Assembly: GCF_900105585.1 (NCBI RefSeq)
Contig: NZ_FNRT01000002.1
Span: forward strand, 2,604,001-2,668,000
Source of the DNA: Nocardioides exalbidus
Lineage (GTDB): Bacteria; Actinomycetota; Actinomycetes; Propionibacteriales; Nocardioidaceae
Direction of reading: 5' to 3'
DNA: 64,000 bases
Below the pieces are notes generated by a model, which saw nothing but the letters and a program-made list of their open reading frames with translations, did no database searches and was not told the DNA's origin. A program made the position numbers and the translations under genes. This document shows positions 52,737 to 61,087 of the stretch, piece after piece; the first letter of the stretch is position 1, and every line of letters begins with the position of its first letter.

Positions 52737-53318
52737 TCAGAAGAGCTGGTAGTCGTCGCGCGAGACCCGGAAGCCGTGCCCGGAGCCGGTGTCCCAGCAG
52801 GTCATCGCGGTCTCGGTGCTCTGGCAGGCGCGGTCGCCGACCACGGAGGTGGTGCCGTACGTCAGCTCGGGCGGCTGCTCGGTGAAGGTCACGTCGCCGC
52901 GGCAGATGCCGCGGGCGCCGGTGCTGCGGTCGACCCGGAACTGGTTGTCGGCCCAGTCGAGCCGGCAGTCAGCGGGCTTGGGGAGGGGTTGGTAGGAGCT
53001 CTCCTTCACCTCGCACTCGATGCCGTACTCGAGCGAGCACCAGATGTTGCCGCTCGGGGAGCTCAGCTGATCCTGCGCCACGACCGGGCCGTCGACGGCA
53101 GGAGCGCCGGCGGTCGGGGTGATCGACCCGGACGGGGTCTGGGTGGTGGGCGAGGTGGACGTCTCCGTCGGTGACGCGGTCTCGGTCACCGTCTGCGTCA
53201 CGGTCGGTGCGGCGGACTCGTCGGCACTCTCGCCTCCGCCACTGGAGCAGCCGGACAGTGCGAGCCCGACCACCACCGCGGCGTACGCCATCGCGCGCCG
53301 ACCCGTCCCCCTCCGCAT
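52737..53318 (-). CDS. DUF6636-like lipoprotein
   Basis: A 193-residue lipoprotein. The signal is 'MAYAAVVVGLALSGC' with the lipidated Cys near residue 24, followed by a Ser/Thr/Pro linker rich in 'TVTQTVTETASPTETST'-like repeats to about residue 75. The globular part has 'SPSGNIWCSLEYGIECEV', 'ICRGDVTF' and a final 'GHGFRVSRDDYQLF', which match the DUF6636 pattern of paired cysteines. It is probably surface-exposed, with function unknown. The ATG at 53318 is divergent from the F420-reductase-like gene. Confidence 0.85.
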   Translation of the reverse strand: MRRGTGRRAMAYAAVVVGLALSGCSSGGGESADESAAPTVTQTVTETASPTETSTSPTTQTPSGSITPTAGAPAVDGPVVAQDQLSSPSGNIWCSLEYGIECEVKESSYQPLPKPADCRLDWADNQFRVDRSTGARGICRGDVTFTEQPPELTYGTTSVVGDRACQSTETAMTCWDTGSGHGFRVSRDDYQLF

Positions 53319-53399
53319 GGACCGATGCTCGAAGCGGGGACGGATCTCTGTCAACCGCTCGCGTGGAATGCCCGCCTCCGCGCGTCGGTTGGGCTGGAC

Positions 53400-54092
53400 A
53401 TGGCAACCATCGGACTCATCGGCAGCGGAAACATCGGCAGCACCGTCGCGCGGCTGGCGCTCGACGCCGGGCACGACGTCGTGCTCAGCAACAGCAGGGG
53501 TCCCGAGACCCTCGCCGACCTCGTCGCCGAGCTGGGCGACCGGGCTCGCGCAGCCACTGCGCAGGAGGCGGCCGCGGCCGGTGACATCGTCGTCGTGACG
53601 GTCCCGCTCAAGGCCTACCGCGAGGTGCCGGTCGAGCCGTTGCGCGGCAAGACCGTGATCGACACGAACAACTACTACCCCGACCGCGACGGCCGGATCG
53701 CCGAGCTGGACGACGAGTCGACGACCACCTCCGAGCTGCTCCAGGCGCACCTGCCCGAGTCGCACGTGGTGAAGGCCTTCAACAACATCTTCTTCGCGCA
53801 CCTGGCCACGCTCGCCCGCCCGCACGGCGACCCGGAGCGGTCCGCCCTCGCCATCGCGGGCGACGACGCCGGTGCCAAGCAGGCCGTCACCGAGCTCCTC
53901 GACTCCCTCGGCTACGACGCCCACGACGTCGGCCCGCTCGCCGAGGGCTGGCGCTACCAGCGCGACACGGCGGCCTATGTCGCCCCGTACGCACAGCCGG
54001 ACGCCGAGGACTTCGCCACCGGCACCCGGCGTGCCACGTCCGCCGACCTCGAGGCCCTCCTCGCGCAGGCGGTCCGCTACCGCGACATGTGA
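53400..54092 (+). CDS. NADPH-dependent F420 reductase-like / NAD(P)-binding protein
   Basis: A 230-residue Rossmann protein beginning 'ATIGLIGSGNIGSTVARLAL', with 'NSRGPETLADLV' near residue 30 and 'VIDTNNYYPDRDG' near 88. It resembles NADPH:F420 oxidoreductases and metalloreductase Steap-like proteins, which share this domain. The 'SNSRG' loop after strand 2 fits NADP(H) binding. F420 itself cannot be inferred. It ends 1 bp before the convergent sigma-factor gene. Confidence 0.84.
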   Translation: MATIGLIGSGNIGSTVARLALDAGHDVVLSNSRGPETLADLVAELGDRARAATAQEAAAAGDIVVVTVPLKAYREVPVEPLRGKTVIDTNNYYPDRDGRIAELDDESTTTSELLQAHLPESHVVKAFNNIFFAHLATLARPHGDPERSALAIAGDDAGAKQAVTELLDSLGYDAHDVGPLAEGWRYQRDTAAYVAPYAQPDAEDFATGTRRATSADLEALLAQAVRYRDM

Positions 54093-54093
54093 C

Positions 54094-54543
54094 TCAGGCC
54101 CGGCGATCGGGCTCCAGCATCCCCTGGAGCGCCGCGAGCCCGCGCGAGGTGTGGCTCTTCACCGTGCCCTCGGGGATGCCGAGGTCGGTCGCCGTCTCGG
54201 CGACGCTCAGGCCGAGCCAGTGCCGCGACACCACGCACGCGCGCTGCATGGCGCTCAGCTGCTCCAGCGCCTGCATCAGCACCGTGCGCTCCTCCACGGG
54301 GAAGGGCTCACGTGCTGCACGCTCGGGCAGGCGGTCGGTCGCCTGCTCCCGTCGCCAGGGTCGGCGGTGCTCGTCGATGTGGGCGCGGAGCAGGATCTGC
54401 CGGACGTACGCCTCCTCCCGGCCGTCGCGTCGGACCCGCGGCCAGGCGACGTAGAGCTTCACCAGCGCCTGCTGGAGCAGGTCGTCGGCGCGGTCCCAGT
54501 CGCCGCAGATGACGTAGGCCGCCTCCCGCTCGGCCTTCCTCAC
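54094..54543 (-). CDS. SigE-family ECF sigma factor (short N-terminus)
   Basis: A 149-residue sigma-70-like factor. Region 2 is 'CGDWDRADDLLQQALVKLYVAWPRV' in pieces (about residues 12-38). Region 4 is 'LSAMQRACVVSRHWLGLSVAETATDLGI' then 'EGTVKSHTSRGLAAL' (about 95-140). The SigE family usually carries ~15-25 more residues before region 2; here the GTG overlaps the upstream stop (GTGA) and no better start exists. It follows a one-helix membrane protein that may be its anti-sigma, the reverse of the common gene order. Confidence 0.84.
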   Translation of the reverse strand: MRKAEREAAYVICGDWDRADDLLQQALVKLYVAWPRVRRDGREEAYVRQILLRAHIDEHRRPWRREQATDRLPERAAREPFPVEERTVLMQALEQLSAMQRACVVSRHWLGLSVAETATDLGIPEGTVKSHTSRGLAALQGMLEPDRRA

Positions 54544-55394
54544 TGGGCCTCCCCGAGCATGCACTGGCGGTCGGGGTCGTAGGCGGGGGAAGAGACGTGG
54601 GCGAGGACGTCCTCGACGCTCCCGAAGCGACCGAACAGCGGGAACGCCAGCGCCATCCCCCCTGCGCGCTGCACGAGGTACCAGGTGCGCGCGTCGTCGT
54701 CGAGCTGCACGACCGCGTCCACCCCGGTCGGACCGCGGTAGCCGGCGGGCATCGTCAGTCCCGTCGCCTGCTGCCGGATGGCCCAGCCGGGCAGCGCCTC
54801 GAGGTCTCCGCCACGCGTGTAGGCGACGAGAAGGGTCGCGGGCGTGCCCTGCCATCGCGACGCGACGTAGGAGACCCAGGCGCCGAACGTCAGGTCGCCA
54901 CGCAGGTCGGCAGGATCGGCGTGCTGCGCGAAGAGGCTCCCGTCCGCGCCGGGCTCCTTGAGCAGCGCCCAGTCGGTGTCCGCGCCGTCGGTGACCTCCA
55001 CGGCTGCGGCATCCACTCCCACGAGGGGGTCCATGATGCGGGCCGTGTAGGTCCAGCCGTCGCGGATCACCAGCGTGCCGCTGGAGGTGTAGGCCACGGG
55101 GTCGTCCTGGAGGAGCTGGTAGCCCTCGCACTCCGCCGACGTCCGTCCGGCGCTCGGCAGGTCGCACCGGTCGGCTCCCCGCGACGCGACGCGATCGCCC
55201 GACGGCGCCGCACCGGGGTCGAGGGCCACGACCAGGCTCGTTGCGATCGCCACCGACGCCACCGTCGCGGCGAGTGCCGACAGGGCGCGACGGCGTACGA
55301 CGGTGCGCCGACCAGCCCGGAGCGCGTCCTCGATCGCGAACCGGTCGACCGGCTCGGTGCTGAGGTCGCGCTCGATCTCCTCGCGCAGGTCCAT
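54540..55394 (-). CDS. Single-pass membrane protein, putative sigma-factor partner
   Basis: A 284-residue protein. A ~36-residue cytoplasmic, charged N-terminus ('MDLREEIERDLSTEPVDRFA') leads to one helix ('ALSALAATVASVAIATSLVVAL', split at about residues 37-58) and a ~225-residue extracytoplasmic domain with four or more cysteines ('DRCDLPSAGRTSAECEGY', 'RQCMLGEAQ'). The topology fits an anti-sigma factor, though no zinc anti-sigma motif is present. Its stop overlaps the sigma gene. I do not recognise the outer domain. Confidence 0.76.
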   Translation of the reverse strand: MDLREEIERDLSTEPVDRFAIEDALRAGRRTVVRRRALSALAATVASVAIATSLVVALDPGAAPSGDRVASRGADRCDLPSAGRTSAECEGYQLLQDDPVAYTSSGTLVIRDGWTYTARIMDPLVGVDAAAVEVTDGADTDWALLKEPGADGSLFAQHADPADLRGDLTFGAWVSYVASRWQGTPATLLVAYTRGGDLEALPGWAIRQQATGLTMPAGYRGPTGVDAVVQLDDDARTWYLVQRAGGMALAFPLFGRFGSVEDVLAHVSSPAYDPDRQCMLGEAQ

Positions 55395-55488
55395 GGGTGC
55401 CTCCGGGTGCAGTATGCGGAACCTCTCGACAGGGATACGGAGCGACGCCCGGGTGCGTTGCAGTGTCAGGTGGTCCTTGCAGATTGCG

Positions 55489-55510
55489 TACTGAGTATGC
55501 ATACTCCGTA
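55489..55510. promoter_or_regulatory. PadR operator candidate, 22-bp palindrome
   Basis: TAC-n-GAGTATGCATACTC-n-GTA is symmetric except for one pair. The inner 14 bp (55493-55506) are perfect. It ends 3 bp before the padR ATG, overlapping a CATACT -10-like hexamer. This is the expected site for PadR autorepression. Confidence 0.65.
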
Positions 55511-55513
55511 TCC

Positions 55514-56110
55514 ATGTCGATCCGTCACGGACTCCTGGCCCTCCTCGAGCGCGGCCCGGGCTACGGCTACCAGCTGCGCGCCGACTTCGACGCCGTCACC
55601 GCCGACGCCTGGCCCCTCAACATCGGGCAGGTCTACTCGACCCTGTCGCGCCTCGAGCGCGACGGACTCGTCGAGCCCGCGGGGCAGGACGAGCAGGGCC
55701 GCGCGCGCTACGCCATCACCGGCGCGGGGAGGGCCGAGCTGCTCGACTGGTTCGCCTCCGCCGTGACGGCTCAGGACCGGCCGCGCGACGAGCTCTCGAT
55801 CAAGCTCGCGCTCGCCGTGACCGTCCCCGGGGTGGACGTCGCGGCCCTGATCCAGCACCAGCGGGCCGCGACGATCGGCCGCCTGCAGGACCTCACCCGG
55901 CTCAAGTCACAGGGGGAGCCGGGAGAGGAGCCGGGCGGCCTCGCGTGGTCGCTGGTGCTGGAGAACCTGAGGTACGCCGCGGAGGCCGAGGTGCGCTGGC
56001 TCGACCACTGTGAAGCGATGGTCGCGCGCGCGGCGAAGCGTGGTGCACCCGCACACGCGGCAGCACCGGCGAAGGACCGCGCGACGACGGGCAAGGGGGC
56101 GCGGCGATGA
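55514..56110 (+). CDS. PadR family transcriptional regulator
   Basis: A 198-residue repressor. The N-terminal winged helix has 'SIRHGLLALLERGPGYGYQLRADFD' in pieces, 'NIGQVYSTLSRLERDGLVE' and 'RYAITGAGRAEL'. A helical C-terminal dimerisation domain contains 'LAWSLVLENLRYAAEAEVRWLDHCE' in pieces. The ATG at 55514 overlaps nothing upstream and lies right after a 22-bp palindrome. It overlaps the ABC ATPase gene (ATGA); this padR-ATPase-permease layout resembles drug- or lipid-responsive efflux operons. Confidence 0.92.
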   Translation: MSIRHGLLALLERGPGYGYQLRADFDAVTADAWPLNIGQVYSTLSRLERDGLVEPAGQDEQGRARYAITGAGRAELLDWFASAVTAQDRPRDELSIKLALAVTVPGVDVAALIQHQRAATIGRLQDLTRLKSQGEPGEEPGGLAWSLVLENLRYAAEAEVRWLDHCEAMVARAAKRGAPAHAAAPAKDRATTGKGARR

Positions 56111-56826
56111 CGCAGCCGGTGCTCGAGATGCAGGACGTGAGCCGGATCCACGGCCGTGGCGACGCGGCGGTCCATGCGCTGCGCGGGCTCGACCTGACGG
56201 TCATGCCCGGTGAGATGGTCGCCGTGATGGGCCCGTCGGGCTCGGGGAAGTCCACCCTGCTCAACCTCGCCGGCGGCCTCGACCAGGCCACGGCAGGTCG
56301 CACGCGGGTGCAGGGCGAGGAGCTCGGGTCGATGTCGCAGGGTGCGCTCGCGTCGCTGCGGCGCCGCCGGGTCGGCTACGTCTTCCAGGACTACAACCTG
56401 ATCCCGTCGCTCACCGCGCAGGAGAACGTCGCGATGCCGCTCGAGCTCGACAAGGTCAGGTCGCGCGAGGCGCTGCGGACGGCGCGCGCCGTCCTGGACG
56501 AGGTCGGGCTCGAGGGCCTGTACGACCGGTTCCCGGCGCACCTGTCCGGTGGCCAGCAGCAGCGGGTCGCCATCGCACGTGCGGTGGTCGGGGAGCGCTG
56601 CCTCGTGCTGGCCGACGAGCCCACGGGCGCTCTCGACTCGGAGACCGGCGAGCAGGTCCTCGCGCTGCTGCGTGCCCGCTGCGAGGCCGGCAGCGCCGCG
56701 CTGCTGGTCACGCACGAGGCACGGCACGCCGGGTGGGCCGACCGGGTGGTGTTCCTCCGCGACGGTGTCGCGGTCGACGAGACCCAGCGGTCCTCGCCGC
56801 AGTCGCTGCTGGTGGGTCGCGAGTGA
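56107..56826 (+). CDS. ABC transporter ATP-binding protein (MacB/LolD type)
   Basis: A 239-residue ATPase with Walker A 'MGPSGSGKST' near residue 40, the Q-loop 'YVFQDYNLIPSLTA', signature 'LSGGQQQRVAIARA' near 142 and Walker B 'CLVLADEPTGALD'. The sequence is typical of the MacB/LolD/FtsE branch, which couples to FtsX-like permeases by mechanotransmission. The permease gene overlaps its stop by GTGA. Confidence 0.94.
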   Translation: MTQPVLEMQDVSRIHGRGDAAVHALRGLDLTVMPGEMVAVMGPSGSGKSTLLNLAGGLDQATAGRTRVQGEELGSMSQGALASLRRRRVGYVFQDYNLIPSLTAQENVAMPLELDKVRSREALRTARAVLDEVGLEGLYDRFPAHLSGGQQQRVAIARAVVGERCLVLADEPTGALDSETGEQVLALLRARCEAGSAALLVTHEARHAGWADRVVFLRDGVAVDETQRSSPQSLLVGRE

Positions 56827-59513
56827 CCCGCTGGCTCCCGGCACTGCGGATGGCGCGCCGCGACCTCTGGTCCCACAAGGGCCGCTCGCTGCTCATGGCG
56901 TTCCTCGTCGCGCTGCCGGTCCTCGTCGCCGTGACCGTCGCGCAGTTCCACACCAACCTCCGCTGGACCGGCGAGCAGGCGGCGCGGGCCGCGATGGGTG
57001 GTGCCGACCTCATGGTCGAGGTCTCGCCCTGGGACCGCGTCGAGGTCACCTACTGGTCGGGCGACATGGGCTACACGGCCGTCAAGCCGAACGGTGAGCC
57101 GGCCCGGGCCGACCGGAGCCCGAAGCCGCAGCGCGACGCGTCCTCCGTCGACGTCGCCGCGCTGATGCCCGAGGGCAGCCGCGTGATCGACCACCGAAGC
57201 TACGGCTGGGTCGTCCTCGCCAGCGGTGGCCAAGCCAGCGTGGAGGTCATCGACGCGAGCGATCCGATGGCCGAGGGGTTGGGCTGGGTGTCCCGCGGCG
57301 CGGCACCGATCGCCCCCGACGAGGTCGCCCTCGACGCGGGATCGGCCCGGGCGCTGGAGCTCCTCGACGACGACGGCGACCCGCTGCCCGACGCGTCCCT
57401 GCAGCTGCTCGACGGCACCACCGTCCGGGTGGTGGGGGTCGTCGACCCGCGCGAGCGGGAGGTCTTCGCCGAGGGGGTCGAGATGATCGCCCCGCCCGGG
57501 GGAGTCGTCGCCACGGAGGCCCTCGCAGCCCAGCAGCAGGACGAGGCGGCGTCGTACCGCTTCCTGGTGGACCTGCCCGGCACCTCGGGCGCGGACCTGC
57601 ACGAGCTGGTCGACACGCTGGCGGCGCAGGGGGTCGCGGCCATGCCCCGTCAGGCGATGTTCGACCCTCAGGAGTGGGACGTGCAGTACGCCGACGACGG
57701 GCCGGTGGACGCCGCGGCGCTCGCCGTCGGCGCCCTGGTGGTGCTGTTCGGCCTCATCGAGGTGGTGCTGCTGGTGGGCTCGGCCTTCGCCGTCGGTGCC
57801 CGTCGCCAGGTGCGCGACCTCGGCCTCGTGGCCGCCAACGGGGGAGCGGCGGGTGACGTGCGCCGGGTGCTGCTCGCCCAGGGTCTCGTCCTCGGGGTCG
57901 GGGCGTCCGCGCTGGGTGCGGTGGCCGGGGTCGTGGTGTTCCGGCTCGGCGTCCCGGTCTACGAGGTCGTCGCCCACACGCGGGTCTGGACGCAGGACGT
58001 CGACTGGTTCCTCGTCTCGGTGCTCACGCTGCTGGGCGCGGTCACCGGCCTCGCCGCCGCGCTCGCGCCGGCGTGGAGCATCGGCCGGATGAGCCCGGTC
58101 GATGCGCTCTCCGGGCGCTTCAGCGTCGGCGGCTCGGGAGACCTCCGCACGCACCGGCCGGCCACCGGCCTCGCGATCCTCGGGCTGGTGGTGCTCGTCG
58201 CGAGCGGGTGGTGGATCTCCGCGGAGTTCGCCGCGGTCGGGACGAGCGTGCCGACCGAGCCCTACCGGTCGCAGCCCTCGGGGGTCCCGGTCGTCATCGG
58301 CGCCGTCGGCCTGGTGCTGCTCATCGGTGGACTCACGTGGCTGTCCCCGCACGTCGTACGCCGCATCGCCGGGGCGTCGCGGTGGCTGTCGGTCTCGGGC
58401 AGGTTCGCCCTGCGCGAGGCGTCGCGGCACCGGTTCCGGACGGCCGCCAGCGCGGTGTCGCTGATGATCACGGTGGCGGGCATGGTGTTTGCCGGCTTCG
58501 CCGTGCAGGCCGCGTCCGCCGAGCTCGCGAGCCAGGCCGGTGACGCGGGGAGGCGTTGGATGTCGATCACCGTCGCGACCGACGAGCTGCCCGAGGAGGT
58601 CGGGCCGGCGGCCGGAGCGCAGCGGGTGGCCGGCGTCATCGCTGCTGTCGAGGACCAGGTCGGGACGAGCACGACCTACGTGACGTCGCGGGCGACGATG
58701 CCGGGCGTGCCCTACGTGGAGCCCTTCCTCGGCTCCCGCTCCATGCCCGGCGACGGCGTGCGCGTCGTCGATGAGGAGTCCCTGCGGCAGCTGGTCGACG
58801 TGGACGACGACGTCCTCGCCGCCTTCGCGGACGGGGTCGTCGTCACCACCTCGACGGGATCGGTGGTCGACGGCCAGGTCCGGGTGAGCTTCGACCCCGG
58901 TGACCGCACGCAGCGCGACTCGTGGGAGCTGCCCGCGATCGCGGCGCGGGCCACGGGCGCCGACCGCGGGTACGACGGCGGCAGCGCGTGGATGTCGCCT
59001 GACACGGCAGAGGGTCTCGGGTTCGTGGTCTCCCCGCAGACCGTGACCGTGCTGACGCCGCGCGACATCACCGGCGCCGACCTCGACGCGCTGGCCGTCG
59101 AGGGCATCACGCCCTCGACGGTGGTGCGCGACCTCGACACCGCCAGCCTGCTGCGCTTCGCGGCACTCGGCGCCGCCGCACTGCTGACACTGGTGGTCGT
59201 CGGCATCGCGGTCTCGCTCTCGGCCGCCGAGGGGCGCGCGGACCAGGCCACCATGGCGGCGGTCGGTGCGGGGCCGTGGCGACGGCGGCTGGTCGGCGCG
59301 ATGCACGGGCTGTTCATCGGGGTGGTCGGTGCGCTGCTCGGCGCGGCCATCGGGTTGCCGGCCGGGGCTGCCCTGATGCAGGTCGACGGCATGCCGGGCA
59401 CGGGGATCCCGTGGCTGGTGCTGCTCGGCCTGCCGCTCGTGCCGCTGCTGGCCTGGGTGGCCGGATGGCTGGCGACCTCGACGCGGCTCACGATGGTCCG
59501 TCGCACCGGCTGA
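56823..59513 (+). CDS. FtsX-like ABC transporter permease
   Basis: An 896-residue permease. After the first helix ('LLMAFLVALPVLVAVTVAQ', about 23-41) comes a ~240-residue extracytoplasmic domain. A cluster of helices follows near residues 300-420, with 'RRQVRDLGLVAANGGAAGDVRR' at the first FtsX unit. A second extracytoplasmic stretch is followed by a final FtsX unit near 790-880. The duplicated FtsX arrangement is typical of actinobacterial MacB-like systems without a separate adaptor. Substrate is unknown; envelope lipids or peptides are common. Confidence 0.9.
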   Translation: MTRWLPALRMARRDLWSHKGRSLLMAFLVALPVLVAVTVAQFHTNLRWTGEQAARAAMGGADLMVEVSPWDRVEVTYWSGDMGYTAVKPNGEPARADRSPKPQRDASSVDVAALMPEGSRVIDHRSYGWVVLASGGQASVEVIDASDPMAEGLGWVSRGAAPIAPDEVALDAGSARALELLDDDGDPLPDASLQLLDGTTVRVVGVVDPREREVFAEGVEMIAPPGGVVATEALAAQQQDEAASYRFLVDLPGTSGADLHELVDTLAAQGVAAMPRQAMFDPQEWDVQYADDGPVDAAALAVGALVVLFGLIEVVLLVGSAFAVGARRQVRDLGLVAANGGAAGDVRRVLLAQGLVLGVGASALGAVAGVVVFRLGVPVYEVVAHTRVWTQDVDWFLVSVLTLLGAVTGLAAALAPAWSIGRMSPVDALSGRFSVGGSGDLRTHRPATGLAILGLVVLVASGWWISAEFAAVGTSVPTEPYRSQPSGVPVVIGAVGLVLLIGGLTWLSPHVVRRIAGASRWLSVSGRFALREASRHRFRTAASAVSLMITVAGMVFAGFAVQAASAELASQAGDAGRRWMSITVATDELPEEVGPAAGAQRVAGVIAAVEDQVGTSTTYVTSRATMPGVPYVEPFLGSRSMPGDGVRVVDEESLRQLVDVDDDVLAAFADGVVVTTSTGSVVDGQVRVSFDPGDRTQRDSWELPAIAARATGADRGYDGGSAWMSPDTAEGLGFVVSPQTVTVLTPRDITGADLDALAVEGITPSTVVRDLDTASLLRFAALGAAALLTLVVVGIAVSLSAAEGRADQATMAAVGAGPWRRRLVGAMHGLFIGVVGALLGAAIGLPAGAALMQVDGMPGTGIPWLVLLGLPLVPLLAWVAGWLATSTRLTMVRRTG

Positions 59514-59540
59514 GCTCCCGGCGCCGACTGCCGGCGGGAC

Positions 59541-60173
59541 TCACCCGGCGAAGACGGATCGCCCCTCGGTTGCCGAGGTCCCGAGGTCGCTCTTCGGCAG
59601 CGGGTCGCCGGCGGTGGCTGCGGTGATCCAGGCGTCGGTGGTGGCGACGGCCGCGAAGTTGGAGTGCAGCAGCACCATCAGCACGTCGTGGAGCTGCTCG
59701 GCCGAGACCTTGCCGGCCTCGTTGGCGAGGTGGATGGCGCCGGTCGCGTCCGAGAGCACCTCCGCCTCGAGGCCGAGCTCCTCGGCCGAGACGGCCGTGG
59801 CGATGTCGCAGTTGTTGGTCATGTAGCCCACGAGCGAGATCGTGTCGACACCCTGCGCCGAGAGCCACGCGGCGACGTCCGTGCCGGCGAAGACGCTCGA
59901 GCTGTCCTTCGTGACCCGCTTCCACGCCTCGGTCGCGCGCGACTCGACCTCGGGGTGGACGGTCCAGCTGTGCGAGCCGACGGCGAAGATCGGGGCGCCC
60001 TCGGGCAGCTCGTGCTGCACGAGCACGACCGGGATGCCCCGCTCGTTGGCCAGGTCGAGGGCACGCACGACGTTGGCCAGCGTCTCGTCGCGGTCGGGGT
60101 GCTGGATCTGCAGCACGCCGTCGAAGTACTCGTTCTGGACGTCGACGACGATGAGCGCACGCTTGCTGGGCAC
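59541..60173 (-). CDS. Isochorismatase-fold cysteine hydrolase
   Basis: A 210-residue hydrolase. The catalytic triad of the isochorismatase-like family is visible: Asp11 in 'IVVDVQNEYF', Lys89 in 'KRVTKD' and Cys122 in 'GYMTNNCDIAT'. The GTG at 60173 has AGGAG upstream; an extended start farther upstream is less likely. Members cleave amides, nicotinamide, ureas or isochorismate. The FtsX gene ends convergently 27 bp away. Confidence 0.9.
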   Translation of the reverse strand: MPSKRALIVVDVQNEYFDGVLQIQHPDRDETLANVVRALDLANERGIPVVLVQHELPEGAPIFAVGSHSWTVHPEVESRATEAWKRVTKDSSSVFAGTDVAAWLSAQGVDTISLVGYMTNNCDIATAVSAEELGLEAEVLSDATGAIHLANEAGKVSAEQLHDVLMVLLHSNFAAVATTDAWITAATAGDPLPKSDLGTSATEGRSVFAG

Positions 60174-60297
60174 GGATCTTCTCCTGGGCGGGGGTGGGGG
60201 CAGGGCCTCCAGCATGGCCGCTCGTGCCTGAGCACGCATCCGAGGTTCGCCTGGTCGAGAGCGGCTGCTGCCGGTGCCGGCCTGACCGTCGTCCGGC

Positions 60298-60303
60298 TAG
60301 CCT
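60298..60303 (+). promoter_or_regulatory. -10 element TAGCCT, likely leaderless promoter of dienelactone hydrolase
   Basis: TAGCCT ends 7 nt before GTG 60311, fixing the start within a longer open frame. Confidence 0.5.
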
Positions 60304-60310
60304 CGGGCGC

Positions 60311-61054
60311 GTGCCCACACTGACGCTGACCATGCCCGACGGCAACGCCGAGGCCTACCTCGCCGCCGCGCCCGACGGAGCCCCCGCACCCGGGGTGCTG
60401 TTCGTGATCGACGCGATCGGGCTGCGGCCGCGGATCGAGGAGATGGCAGACCGGATCGCGTCGTGGGGCTACACGGTGCTGGCGCCCAACGTCTTCTACC
60501 GCGACGGTCGCGCCGCCGACGTCGCACCGAAGGCCGACCTGCGCGAGCCCGGCAACCGGGAGGCGTTCATGGGCGAGGCGATGCAGCGCGTCCGAGGACT
60601 GACCCCCGAGCTCATCGCGCGGGACCTCCCGGCGTACCTCTCCGCCCTCCGCTCGCGCCCGGAGGTGTCGGGGGACGAGGTCGGCGCCACGGGCTACTGC
60701 ATGGGTGCGCGGATCGCGATCCGCGCGGCCGGCGCCGACCCCGGCGTGGTGGCCGTCGGCGGCTGGCACGGCGGCGGTCTCGTCACCGACGAGCCCGACA
60801 GCCCACACCTCGCGATCGCGACCGCCCGGGCCACCTTCGCCTTCGGCCACGCCTCGAACGACGGGTCGATGCCGCCCGAGGCCGTCACCGCGCTCGGCGA
60901 GGCGATCGACGCTGCCGGGCTGACGGTCGCCAACGAGGTCTTCCCCGGCCCGCACGGCTACTCGATGTCGGACACGTCGATGTACGACGAGGAGTCCGCC
61001 GAGCGGCACTTCGACAGCCTCCGGGCGCTGCTCGACTCGACCCTGCGGGGCTGA
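60311..61054 (+). CDS. Dienelactone hydrolase family protein
   Basis: A 247-residue alpha/beta hydrolase. The nucleophile is cysteine, in 'ATGYCMGARIA' (Cys130), as in true dienelactone hydrolases (GxCxG), followed by an acid and the His in 'FPGPHGYSM'. These enzymes open dienelactones in aromatic catabolism, but many homologues hydrolyse other esters. No ring-cleavage genes are nearby, so the role is open. A hairpin terminator follows its stop. Confidence 0.9.
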   Translation: MPTLTLTMPDGNAEAYLAAAPDGAPAPGVLFVIDAIGLRPRIEEMADRIASWGYTVLAPNVFYRDGRAADVAPKADLREPGNREAFMGEAMQRVRGLTPELIARDLPAYLSALRSRPEVSGDEVGATGYCMGARIAIRAAGADPGVVAVGGWHGGGLVTDEPDSPHLAIATARATFAFGHASNDGSMPPEAVTALGEAIDAAGLTVANEVFPGPHGYSMSDTSMYDEESAERHFDSLRALLDSTLRG

Positions 61055-61065
61055 CTCCCGCACGC

Positions 61066-61083
61066 CCGGTCGCCGACGACCGG
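61066..61083. terminator. Hairpin CCGGTCG-CCGA-CGACCGG between convergent genes
   Basis: Seven-base perfect arms with a 4-nt loop in the 33-bp gap between the dienelactone hydrolase and the 374-residue unknown. It can act on both strands; no U tract is present. Confidence 0.6.
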
Positions 61084-61087
61084 TGAC

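Noticed and set aside
56391-59306. A 971-codon minus-strand open frame over the ABC ATPase and FtsX permease
   Set aside because: Shadow of two clear plus-strand genes; rich in Arg, Asp, His and Gly with no recognisable motif.
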